DNA from: an uncultured Clostridia bacterium
GTDB lineage: Bacteria > Bacillota_A > Clostridia > Christensenellales > Aristaeellaceae
Length of the DNA stretch: 11,633 nucleotides
Reading direction: 5' to 3'
NCBI GenBank assembly: GCA_946408865.1
Contig: CAMJTZ010000049.1
Coordinates: forward strand, 1-11,633
A model generated the notes under the pieces. That model worked only from the letters and a program-made list of their open reading frames with translations, had not been told where the DNA came from and did not search any database. A program made the position numbers and the translations under genes. Each line of letters starts with the position of its first letter. Within the stretch, counting starts at the first letter, position 1. This document shows, piece after piece, positions 5,995 to 11,633 of this stretch.

Positions 5995-7026
5995 GTGAAA
6001 TCATCCGGACCGCAGAATCCATCTGAAATCGTCGTCACAGCCCGCATCGCTGAAATAGAGCGCTTTGGCCATGCGGTGCTGGATCTTACCGTCGGGGAAT
6101 TTCTGAACGCCGGGTTTTCCCTGGGGGATCTCGTAACCGTCTCGGCCGGATCGTTTCAGGCTGATATGCCCTTTCTGAACGGCTACTATGTGGAGAGCGG
6201 GGAATATATGGTGCGGGCTTTCCCCGGCGATACCCACATTGCGGTCTGCCTGAACTACGGCCGTTTCGATGAAGCGGCGGAGGTCGCTCCCGGCGATTCC
6301 GTCACCATCCGGATGCGGGAAAAAGCCGGCGCCCTCGCGCTGCAGGAGTCCAGCGGCCTTGTTGCTTCCCGCAGCCGTGCGGATTATGCTTCCGATGAGG
6401 AATTTGCCAATTTCCGGGCCATCGTGCCGGGTCGTCTGTACCGTTCCGCCTCCCCGCTGCAGAATCCGGCGGCGGACAGCCTGATCCGGAAGGCGGGCAT
6501 CCGCGCTGTCATGAATCTGGCGGATTCGGAAGAGACGCTCCGCGAAGCCCTTTCCGGAGAAGAAACAGAGGCTCCGTATTACCGGGAACTGTTTCGCGGC
6601 GGCAATATTATCCCGCTGTGCATGCCCGTCAATTTTTCCGCGGACGCATTCGGCAGAGGCATTGTGAAAGGGTTTTCCTTTCTGCTGGAAAAAGAAGGGC
6701 CGTATCTTATTCATTGTCTGAAGGGAAAGGATCGGGCCGCCTTTGCCGCCATGCTGCCGGAAATGCTGATCGGCCTGGACAGGGAAAACATCCTTGCGGA
6801 TTACATGCTGAGTTATACAAATTATTACAAAGTACAGCCCGGATCCGAAAAACACAGCAGGATCATGGAACGGGAAGCGATCGTCATGATGCGCGTGATC
6901 GCGGGCCTCGGAAAGGGCGCCTCCCTGGACGGTATCGACTGGCAGGCGGCTGCCGCACAGTATCTGACAGGGCACGGTATGAGCCGTTCCGGTGTGGAAG
7001 CGCTGAAAAAATATCTGACGGTATAA
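5995..7026 (+). CDS. Tyrosine-phosphatase-like enzyme with N-terminal SAM-hydroxide-adenosyltransferase C-like domain
   Basis: The protein has 343 residues and starts with GTG; the start is fixed by AAAGGAG eight bases upstream. Residues about 140-345 match bacterial Y_phosphatase3-type phosphatases: GRLYRSASPL (146-155), VMNLADSEE (172-180) and the P-loop HCLKGKDRAAF with nucleophile C241 and R247 (CX5R). The related family is known to act on phosphotyrosine, phosphoinositide or other small phosphoesters; the substrate here is unknown. Residues about 10-112 resemble the beta-barrel C-terminal domain of SAM hydroxide adenosyltransferases: a GHAVLDLTV strand, GDLVTVSAG, a GEYM turn, HIAVCLNYG and PGDSVTI. 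The catalytic N-terminal domain of that family is absent, so this part is probably a binding or structural module. No signal peptide or membrane segment is seen. It converges with the ComB gene, with 5 bases between stop codons and no terminator. Confidence 0.85.
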   Translation: MKSSGPQNPSEIVVTARIAEIERFGHAVLDLTVGEFLNAGFSLGDLVTVSAGSFQADMPFLNGYYVESGEYMVRAFPGDTHIAVCLNYGRFDEAAEVAPGDSVTIRMREKAGALALQESSGLVASRSRADYASDEEFANFRAIVPGRLYRSASPLQNPAADSLIRKAGIRAVMNLADSEETLREALSGEETEAPYYRELFRGGNIIPLCMPVNFSADAFGRGIVKGFSFLLEKEGPYLIHCLKGKDRAAFAAMLPEMLIGLDRENILADYMLSYTNYYKVQPGSEKHSRIMEREAIVMMRVIAGLGKGASLDGIDWQAAAAQYLTGHGMSRSGVEALKKYLTV

Positions 7027-7031
7027 ACCCC

Positions 7032-7724
7032 TCAGACAATGATTTTTCTGGATATAAATCCTGACGGGTCTTTCTCGATGCGCAGGACAAAGCCGAAGCG
7101 GTCCCTTGCAATGCACATCCAGAAATCCTGTTCCGGAAAAACGTCACGCAGCGCGGGATCAAAGAAATGTCTTCCGGCGCTGAAGCGGAGCTCCGGCAGT
7201 TTCTGATCAATGCCCGGCATCCAGCCCTCCGTCAGCAGGTTTTTCAGGTAAACGGCGCACAGTTCGTCCTCTTCCGCCTCTTCGACGCCTTCCTTTCCCA
7301 TACAGACCAGCGAAACTTTTTCCGGTGCCTTCTTCCGGATATAATCCGCAACCGCTTTCGCGTTAACAAAGCTTCCGGTCAGGATCTCGTCCGCGCGGAC
7401 CGCGTTCACGATTCCCTGTGTCCCGGCGCTGGTGGTGTGGATGATCCTTTTCCCCCGGATCATTTCCGGCTGCAGGAAAGAGGGAGAATTGCCCAGGTCG
7501 CATCCGTCAATTCTTCGTCCGTGCCGTTCGCCGGCCAGAACGCATCCGGGATCCTTCTCCTTCCAGGCAAAGGTTTCCTCAATCGTTCCGACCGGCCGCA
7601 CCTCGCCGGCGCCCATGGCGTACAGATAGCATTCCAGGGAAAACGCCCGGAACACGTCAATAATCACCGTCAGGCCTTCCGCGGCCCTGGCCCCCTCGAT
7701 CAGATGATACACGGAGATTTCCAT
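7032..7724 (-). CDS. comB: ComB-family 2-phosphosulfolactate phosphatase
   Basis: The 230-residue length is normal for the family. It carries ComB family stretches: VIIDVFRAFSLECYL (20-34), LAGERHGRRIDGCDLGNSP (63-81), GKRIIHTTSAGTQGI (91-105) and GSFVNAKAVADYI (117-129). In methanogens ComB removes phosphate from 2-phosphosulfolactate in coenzyme M synthesis with Mg2+. Homologues occur widely in Clostridia that do not make coenzyme M, so the true substrate here is open, and no other coenzyme M gene is in the window. The start follows GGAAGGGACGGGG. The gene lies 102 bases downstream of the Pr6Pr-like membrane gene on the same strand, with no promoter of its own that I can see, so the two may be co-transcribed. 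The family call is secure; the reaction is tentative. Confidence 0.85.
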   Translation of the reverse strand: MEISVYHLIEGARAAEGLTVIIDVFRAFSLECYLYAMGAGEVRPVGTIEETFAWKEKDPGCVLAGERHGRRIDGCDLGNSPSFLQPEMIRGKRIIHTTSAGTQGIVNAVRADEILTGSFVNAKAVADYIRKKAPEKVSLVCMGKEGVEEAEEDELCAVYLKNLLTEGWMPGIDQKLPELRFSAGRHFFDPALRDVFPEQDFWMCIARDRFGFVLRIEKDPSGFISRKIIV

Positions 7725-7826
7725 CTGCAGCCCCGTCCCTTCCGCTGTGTTATTCGCTGTATTTCCGGCACTTTTCCGGGAAAAAGCGGATCAATCGGAT
7801 AGCTTCGTTCTGTTCCTTTTCGTCTG

Positions 7827-8426
7827 TTATGCGTTCTGTATCAGCATGAGGCCCATGCAGATCAGGAAGGTTCCGGCAAGCATTCCCGCCATGGAAACAG
7901 GCAGTTTTCCGCTTCTGTTGAATCCGTAGAAATCCTCCCAGCGTTTTCCTTCCGGCGCGAACTGTGTTTTCCGGATATACAGGATGCCGTACAGGAGAAC
8001 CGGTACCATAGCGATCAGCGCCTGCCCGAAGGACATCCCCCGCTTTTCATATACACAGAAGGAGATCAGCGCCGCCGCCGGCGTCAGCAGATGCATAAAC
8101 AGGTCGGACGGACGGCCGGTCAGCAGCCGCTGTGCCCATCCTTTTCCGATGCTGGGAGCCAGGTAAAGGAAAACCGTCAGCAGGGTCACCGTGACGGCTG
8201 CCGTCGCGGCGTATTTCAGCAGCCATACCCACAGCGGAACGTTTCCCGCCAGCGTGAAGACAGCCGTCAGCAGACACGCCGCCGCGCAGAACACATTGCT
8301 CTGCACCGTAAAAAAGCGGAAAGCAATCCGGTATTTTTCAGGTGTCCATCCCCCGCCATCCCGGGGAACAATCGTCACAAGGATCGCAGTCACAGCGAAA
8401 ACCAGCAGGTTCAGTGTGATATCCAT
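7827..8426 (-). CDS. Pr6Pr-like six-helix membrane protein (FAR-17a/AIG1-like)
   Basis: This 199-residue integral membrane protein has about six hydrophobic segments: residues 5-20, 39-60, 66-90, 108-126, 133-151 and 177-196. The stretch FRFFTVQSNVFCAAACLL (36-53) and the DLFMHLLTPAAAL stretch (108-120), with an intramembrane His, are typical of the Pr6Pr / FAR-17a/AIG1-like group. Eukaryotic AIG1 and ADTRP members are serine/threonine-type hydrolases of fatty-acid esters; the bacterial function is unknown. The ATG follows AAAAGGA at about 11 bases. A promoter lies immediately upstream (8462-8490). It is divergent from the gene at 8557 and probably shares a transcript with comB. Confidence 0.72.
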   Translation of the reverse strand: MDITLNLLVFAVTAILVTIVPRDGGGWTPEKYRIAFRFFTVQSNVFCAAACLLTAVFTLAGNVPLWVWLLKYAATAAVTVTLLTVFLYLAPSIGKGWAQRLLTGRPSDLFMHLLTPAAALISFCVYEKRGMSFGQALIAMVPVLLYGILYIRKTQFAPEGKRWEDFYGFNRSGKLPVSMAGMLAGTFLICMGLMLIQNA

Positions 8427-8461
8427 ACGTCATTGTCCTTTTCTGTTTTGTTTGCGTCTTT

Positions 8462-8490
8462 ATTTTACCACATGCCTCCCGTCCTGTACA
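8462..8490 (-). promoter_or_regulatory. Promoter of the membrane protein / comB pair
   Basis: On the minus strand there is TGTACA (-35, 8485-8490), a 17-base spacer, and TAAAAT (-10, 8462-8467) preceded by TGG, an extended -10. The start of transcription would be near 8455, about 29 bases before the ATG. I see no equally clear promoter for the divergent plus-strand gene in this 130-base gap. Confidence 0.5.
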
Positions 8491-8556
8491 GGGAAAAGGG
8501 AATTCCTTCCGGGCTGTCGAAAAGGCATATCATGAATGGGAAGGAGTCTGTTTGCC

Positions 8557-9285
8557 GTGGATACAATAGATGGCGTATGGTATATGAAGGGCTGCAGGCG
8601 GAATGACCCGGGCTGCCTGCATTCTCCGGAAGATCTGCGGGCGCTGGTGCGGAAGATCGGGTTTCTTCCGCTCTTTTCCAATGCAGTCCCCGGCTTTTCC
8701 GTGGAGGAGCACACCCCGGCGAACGACTGGTGGACCGATGGTCCGGGCGATCCCTGGGCCTGGCGGCAGGTGCTGGCCCCGGAGGAGGATATTGCATACG
8801 GAAAATTCTTCGACAAAAAAGCCGGCTTTGTGTCAAGGGAATGGTTCCCCGTTTTCGCAAACTACCGCCGGGACGGATATGATTATGAGGGTCTGTATGA
8901 AGATGGGAAAATGAAATCCCGGAATCGGCAGATTATGGAGGCTTTTGAGCCGGATGAGCAGATGCGCGGGCTGGAACTGCTGACCTGCGACCTGAAAAAG
9001 AAAGCTGCCGTTTCAAAAGGTTTTGAAGGTGCCGTCACGGAACTGCAGATGCAGACCTTTATCATTGTCAATGCTTTCCGCCAGCGGATAAACAGGCAGG
9101 GTGCCGGTTACGGCTGGCATGTCGGCGTTCTGATGACGCCGGAGACCAAATGGAGTTACGATGAAGTCAATCAGCCGGCCGGATCGCCTGCCGCCTGCCG
9201 GGACAAAATCTTTGATCAGATCCGGAAATTCTTTCCGGAAGCGGACGAAAAGGCCCTCCGGAAAGTGATCGGCATCCGGTACTGA
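8557..9285 (+). CDS. Uncharacterised soluble protein, possibly AlkZ-related
   Basis: The protein has 242 residues from a GTG start. I chose this start because AAGGAG (8541-8546) stands 10 bases before it. The in-frame ATG at 8536 would place that site inside the gene and has no site of its own. The protein is soluble and rich in aromatic residues: IGFLPLF (35-41), a WW pair (58-59), DPWAWR (65-70), AYGKFFDKKAGFVSREWFP (80-98) and ANYRRDGYDY (101-110). A C-terminal half contains LQMQTFIIVNAFRQR and GYGWHVGVLMTPE (184-196). I recall similar clostridial proteins labelled AlkZ-related, after the DNA glycosylase AlkZ/YcaQ that unhooks alkylated or cross-linked bases, but I cannot verify that and see no proven catalytic motif. 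It converges on the gene at 9298 with 12 bases between the stops. Confidence 0.75.
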   Translation: MDTIDGVWYMKGCRRNDPGCLHSPEDLRALVRKIGFLPLFSNAVPGFSVEEHTPANDWWTDGPGDPWAWRQVLAPEEDIAYGKFFDKKAGFVSREWFPVFANYRRDGYDYEGLYEDGKMKSRNRQIMEAFEPDEQMRGLELLTCDLKKKAAVSKGFEGAVTELQMQTFIIVNAFRQRINRQGAGYGWHVGVLMTPETKWSYDEVNQPAGSPAACRDKIFDQIRKFFPEADEKALRKVIGIRY

Positions 9286-9297
9286 AAGATTCGCCGT

Positions 9298-9939
9298 TCA
9301 GGGAATCTCCTCCGGGGTCCGCGGAATTTCGCTGAAAGCCGTTTCCCGCAGATCCCGCTTTATTTGTGCCGGAACGGTCCGGAAAACGGAGCGGTCCTGA
9401 TCAACCGGGGTGCGGAAAGTGACGGTATCCGCGTCAATATATACGAAAGTCTGTTCCTCCGCGAAAAAAGCCTGAAACAGTTCCCATATCCCCTCCTCAG
9501 AGCGCAGAAACGCATAATGCGCGATAACAGCGTTTTCCTCCTCGCCGGTTCCGTACTGCAGAATCATCAGGATCGGCCCGGTGACTGTGCGGTCCACAGC
9601 AAAGTCCTGCATCTGGCCGGTGATTGCGAGCTGCACCCTTCCGTTTCCCTGCGGGAGCGCCGCGGTGGTCTGGAACTTCTGCGTCCAGAGACCGTTCTCC
9701 AGAACATAGCAGATCAGCCGGTTTACCTTGTCCGGGGTGCGGACCAGGAGAAACCAGGTGCTTTCGGAATTCTCCCAGCAGACCGCTTCCGCGAGATCGA
9801 TTCCGCCGAACTGGGCACGGATATCCAGCGGCAGCTGTGGCGTTCCCTGTGCCCCGCGCAGGCAGAAAACCGTCAGCAGCACGATGAACAGTGCAGCCGC
9901 CCGGATCTGTTTTCTTCTGATGCTGCCGTTTGCCTTCAT
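9298..9939 (-). CDS. Hypothetical secreted or membrane-anchored protein
   Basis: The protein has 213 residues. A basic start (MKANGSIRRKQIR) is followed by a hydrophobic stretch (14-29), which is a signal peptide or N-terminal anchor. Cys26 follows TVF, which is not a lipobox. The remaining about 180 residues are predicted outside the cell and look like mixed beta strands: TWFLLVRTPD (61-70), RLICYVLENGLW (74-85), VQLAITGQ (102-109), GPILMILQYG (121-130) and an acidic segment. I do not recognise the family and see no enzyme motif. The ATG follows GGAAGGAG at 10 bases. The gene stands alone: its neighbours are convergent and divergent. Confidence 0.8.
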   Translation of the reverse strand: MKANGSIRRKQIRAAALFIVLLTVFCLRGAQGTPQLPLDIRAQFGGIDLAEAVCWENSESTWFLLVRTPDKVNRLICYVLENGLWTQKFQTTAALPQGNGRVQLAITGQMQDFAVDRTVTGPILMILQYGTGEEENAVIAHYAFLRSEEGIWELFQAFFAEEQTFVYIDADTVTFRTPVDQDRSVFRTVPAQIKRDLRETAFSEIPRTPEEIP

Positions 9940-9989
9940 GGGGTTATTCTCCTTCCGCTGTCTGGCTGCAATCTGTCCCTTCTGTCTGT

Positions 9990-10018
9990 ATTATATCTTT
10001 TCCGCCCGGTTCTGAACA
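9990..10018 (-). promoter_or_regulatory. Putative promoter of the secreted-protein gene
   Basis: On the minus strand there is a perfect TATAAT (9990-9995) 17 bases from a weak -35 TGTTCA (10013-10018). The -35 box is part of the GAACAG-N3-CTGTTC palindrome. The leader would be about 44 bases. The weak -35 together with a palindrome is compatible with regulated expression. Confidence 0.5.
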
Positions 10019-10028
10019 GATCCTGTTC
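10014..10028. promoter_or_regulatory. Palindrome GAACAG-N3-CTGTTC (candidate operator)
   Basis: GAACAGATCCTGTTC has perfect 6-base arms and a 3-base centre. It overlaps the -35 region of the putative promoter for the secreted protein. A second small inverted repeat, CGCCG-N7-CGGCG (10029-10045), follows immediately. It could be an operator or part of an RNA structure on the butyrate kinase side. Confidence 0.4.
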
Positions 10029-10205
10029 CGCCGGAGCAGACGGCGTATTCCCGAAAGGATCCCGCTTTTCCGGCAGACTGCAGGGGATCCCGCTGAGAGA
10101 GGAAATCCTTTGGACGAAAAACATGATAAATGCAAGGGTTCCGATTCTCATGCGTCGAATTGAAAGAATCAGCCTTTTGACGACATGACGGAGGAATCAC
10201 GGACG

Positions 10206-11312
10206 ATGGAATTCAGACTGCTGGTAATTAATCCCGGTTCAACATCCACCAAGATCAGCATTTTTGTCAATGATAAGGAGCTGTTTGAAAAAAGCCGGTT
10301 CCATGATGCGCCGGTCCTGCTACAGTATCCGCATGTAAATGACCAGGTGCCTTTCCGGTATCAGGTAATTCTGGATATGCTCGAAGAGGAAGGCGTGGAT
10401 CCTTCTTCCATTGATGTGTTCGTCGGCCGCGGCGGCAGCGCATGCACGCAGCCCAGCGGCGTCACGGTCATCGATCAGAAACTGTATGACGACACGTGGA
10501 ACGCCGTCGGCGGCAGTGAACACGCCGCCAAGCTCGGCGTCCTTCTGGCCTGGAAATTTTCCCTGGCTTTTCACCGCCCGGCCTATACGCTGAATCCCAC
10601 CAACGTTGATGAGTTCTGCGACCTTGCGCGTCTGACGGGAATCCGCGGCATCTACCGCGTTTCCCATTCCCATTTCATGAACCATCGTGCCGTGGCGGAG
10701 GCACATGCCAGAGCCATGGGCAAATCCTATGAGGAAGTCAATCTGGTCACCGCCCATATTGACGGCGGCGTCACCACCGGCGCGCATTCCGGCGGCCGCA
10801 TGATCGACGGCAGCATGGGTGCGGACGGAGAGGGACCCTTCTCCCCCACCCGGATCGGCTATGTGCCTGTACTGGGCCTGCTGGATTATATCGAGGCCCA
10901 TTCCGTTGACGATGTGCGCCGGATGTGTTCCCGGGCCGGCGGCTTTGTCAGCCTTTTCGGCACCTCCAATTCCGATACGGTTCACGCCCTTGTCGAGCAG
11001 GGAGACCGAAAGGCAGTCCTGGTCTGGAATACCATGATCTACCAGATCTGCAAGAGCATCGGTGAAATGAGCACGGTCCTGTGCGGAAAGGTGGATGCCA
11101 TCGTTCTTACCGGCGGGCTGATGCGCTTTGACGATATCACGGAGGGCATCCGGGAGCGCTGCGGCTGGATCGCCCCGATCCATGTCTATCCGGGAGAGAT
11201 GGAACAGGAAACGATGGCTCACTCCGTGCTGAAGGTGCTGCGCGGCGAAGCCAAAGCCATGACCTACAGCGGCAGGAATGTATGGCAGGGATTTGAAGGA
11301 ATCTCCTTCTGA
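10206..11312 (+). CDS. buk: Butyrate kinase (or branched-chain acyl kinase)
   Basis: The protein has 368 residues, close to the usual 355-360. It belongs to the acetokinase family in the ASKHA superfamily and converts butyryl-phosphate plus ADP to butyrate plus ATP in the cytosol, the last step of the Ptb-Buk route. Motifs seen: NPGSTSTK (9-16, phosphate loop), GRGG (74-77), NPTNVDEF (130-137), SHSHFMNHRAVA (153-164), HIDGGVTTGAH (184-194), EGPFSPTRIG (209-218) and VLTGGL (300-305). The canonical HLGGG reads HIDGG, a small change. I chose ATG at 10206, 11 bases after GGAGG (10190-10194), because the family begins directly with the first strand; an ATG at 10185 is in frame but overlaps the ribosome binding site. 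No phosphotransbutyrylase (ptb) gene is adjacent in the window. Related enzymes also use isobutyryl- and isovaleryl-phosphate, and a branched-chain amino acid transporter gene follows. Confidence 0.92.
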   Translation: MEFRLLVINPGSTSTKISIFVNDKELFEKSRFHDAPVLLQYPHVNDQVPFRYQVILDMLEEEGVDPSSIDVFVGRGGSACTQPSGVTVIDQKLYDDTWNAVGGSEHAAKLGVLLAWKFSLAFHRPAYTLNPTNVDEFCDLARLTGIRGIYRVSHSHFMNHRAVAEAHARAMGKSYEEVNLVTAHIDGGVTTGAHSGGRMIDGSMGADGEGPFSPTRIGYVPVLGLLDYIEAHSVDDVRRMCSRAGGFVSLFGTSNSDTVHALVEQGDRKAVLVWNTMIYQICKSIGEMSTVLCGKVDAIVLTGGLMRFDDITEGIRERCGWIAPIHVYPGEMEQETMAHSVLKVLRGEAKAMTYSGRNVWQGFEGISF

Positions 11313-11341
11313 TTTCAGATTGTCTTTTGTCTGCACTTTGA

Positions 11342-11370
11342 TTGTTTTTCAGCTTCGTTGCGGTTATACT
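11342..11370 (+). promoter_or_regulatory. Promoter of the binding-protein gene
   Basis: TTGTTT (-35, 11342-11347), a 17-base spacer and TATACT (-10, 11365-11370, 5 of 6) precede the binding-protein gene. The start would be near 11377, leaving a leader of about 46 bases. It uses the same -35 hexamer as the promoter at 5913. Confidence 0.65.
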
Positions 11371-11385
11371 GTATGGTACTGAAAA

Positions 11386-11405
11386 GGTCAGGGATCAACC
11401 TGATC
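11386..11405 (+). promoter_or_regulatory. 5'-UTR stem-loop next to the binding-protein ribosome binding site
   Basis: GGTCAGG (11386-11392) pairs with CCTGATC (11399-11405) in seven pairs, one of them G-U, around a six-base loop. It begins about nine bases after the predicted transcription start and ends two bases before AAGGAGG (11408-11414). It may protect the messenger or modulate initiation. It is not followed by a U-run, so it is not a terminator. Confidence 0.45.
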
Positions 11406-11422
11406 ATAAGGAGGAAAAGAAT

Positions 11423-11633
11423 ATGAAGAAACTGATTGCTCTGGTACTGGCAATGATGCTGCTGGTTCCTGCTTTCGCCATGGGTGAAAGCCTTCCTGTT
11501 CTGAAGATCGGCGTATACGAGCCCGCTTCCGGCGACTCCGGCGCAGGTGGAAAACAGGAAACCTTGGGCGTGCAGTACGCCAACTACAAGACGCCCACCG
11601 TTGACATCGGCGGAACGACCTACAAGGTCGAGC
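11423..11633 (+). CDS. LivJ-like branched-chain amino acid ABC transporter binding protein (N-terminal part)
   Basis: Seventy codons are visible before the right edge. A signal peptide (residues 1 to about 20, MKKLIALVLAMMLLVPAFAM) is followed by LPVLKIGVYEPASGDSGAGG (24-43) and KQETLGVQYANY (44-55). This is the typical opening of type I periplasmic-binding proteins for Leu, Ile and Val. They capture substrate outside the cell for a LivHMGF-type importer, whose genes would lie beyond the window. The sequence from Gly49 on (GVQYAN, then VDIGGTTYKVE) fits the family. No lipobox Cys follows the signal region, which is unusual for a Gram-positive binding protein. The start is secure: AAGGAGG lies eight bases upstream and a promoter further up. 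Confidence 0.85.
   Translation, partial: MKKLIALVLAMMLLVPAFAMGESLPVLKIGVYEPASGDSGAGGKQETLGVQYANYKTPTVDIGGTTYKVE

Larger units (their letters stand above)
9940..10205. other. Repeat-rich intergenic region upstream of butyrate kinase
   Basis: This 266-base divergent gap holds the minus-strand promoter, two adjacent inverted repeats (10014-10045), and a perfect 10-base direct repeat GGATCCCGCT at 10057-10066 and 10085-10094. It also holds a 17-codon open frame (10110-10163, TTG start after AGAGAGGAAA) that is in frame with butyrate kinase but closed by TGA. I see no convincing plus-strand promoter for butyrate kinase. Confidence 0.5.

Noticed and set aside
6001..7116. Open frame (371 codons) opposite the phosphatase gene
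   Set aside because: Shadow of the plus-strand gene; its sequence shows no domain and it extends into the ComB gene.
7771..7786. CTTTT-N6-AAAAG hairpin between the membrane gene and comB
   Set aside because: Weak A-T stem without a U-run on either strand; unlikely to be a terminator or regulatory element.
10014..10028. LexA (SOS) box
   Set aside because: Gram-positive LexA sites have GAAC-N4-GTTC; here seven bases separate the GAAC and GTTC half-sites.
10185..10205. Earlier ATG (10185) for butyrate kinase
   Set aside because: The ribosome binding site GGAGG lies downstream of it at 10190-10194, and family members begin at the ATG at 10206.
11308..11319. TCTGA-TT-TCAGA at the end of butyrate kinase as a terminator
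   Set aside because: The stem is only five pairs with a two-base loop and there is no clean U-run.
10320..11336. Long open frame (338 codons) on the minus strand opposite butyrate kinase
   Set aside because: It mirrors the butyrate kinase gene, which has all its family motifs. The antisense protein has low-complexity, His- and Ala-rich composition and no ribosome binding site worth noting.
1..11633. CRISPR array, tRNA/rRNA, transposon, phage or defence-island hallmarks
   Set aside because: Looked for repeat-spacer periodicity, transposase-like reading frames and long terminal inverted repeats, and found none.

Overview
The window reads as a typical piece of chromosome from an anaerobic gut- or rumen-type member of the Clostridia (Bacillota). 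This rests on the moderately GC-rich, compact coding, strong AGGAGG-type ribosome binding sites, sigma-A-type promoters, a butyrate kinase, a clostridial-style ComB protein and a LivJ-type binding protein. The genus cannot be fixed from the sequence alone. I see no rRNA, tRNA, CRISPR array, insertion sequence, phage or plasmid hallmark. Ten complete genes and two partial ones at the edges fill most of the window.

Left block (1-5768, all minus strand). In transcription order: a HAD-family 5'-nucleotidase; a helix-turn-helix (XRE) protein fused to a RelA/SpoT-type HD hydrolase, overlapping the nucleotidase by ATGA; an alpha/beta-hydrolase esterase 13 bases further on; then, behind its own strong promoter, a 991-residue cyclic-di-GMP protein (PAS, degenerate GGDEF, intact EAL, three more PAS-like segments); and last a peptide-deformylase-like protein that runs off the left edge. 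The nucleotidase promoter (TTGACA, 17-base spacer, CATACT) carries a 17-base palindrome over its -10 box. This is a candidate operator for the XRE-HD protein. The nucleotidase plus XRE-HD pair is the most unusual part of the window: it looks like a small nucleotide or alarmone sensing and hydrolysis module.

Middle block (5995-9285). A plus-strand gene starting with GTG encodes a tyrosine-phosphatase-like enzyme with an added N-terminal beta-barrel-like domain. It converges, with only 5 bases between stops, on a minus-strand pair: a six-segment Pr6Pr-like membrane protein and a ComB-family 2-phosphosulfolactate phosphatase. Divergent from that pair is a plus-strand gene for an uncharacterised soluble protein (possibly AlkZ-related), again with a GTG start chosen by its ribosome binding site.

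Right block (9298-11633). A minus-strand orphan secreted or membrane-anchored protein is followed, after a repeat-rich 266-base intergenic region, by plus-strand butyrate kinase. The start of a LivJ-like branched-chain amino acid binding protein follows, with its own promoter and a small 5'-UTR hairpin. This adjacency suggests, but does not prove, a link between branched-chain amino acid uptake and acyl-phosphate fermentation.

The promoters, domain assignments and operators are from reading by eye. No database search was made.
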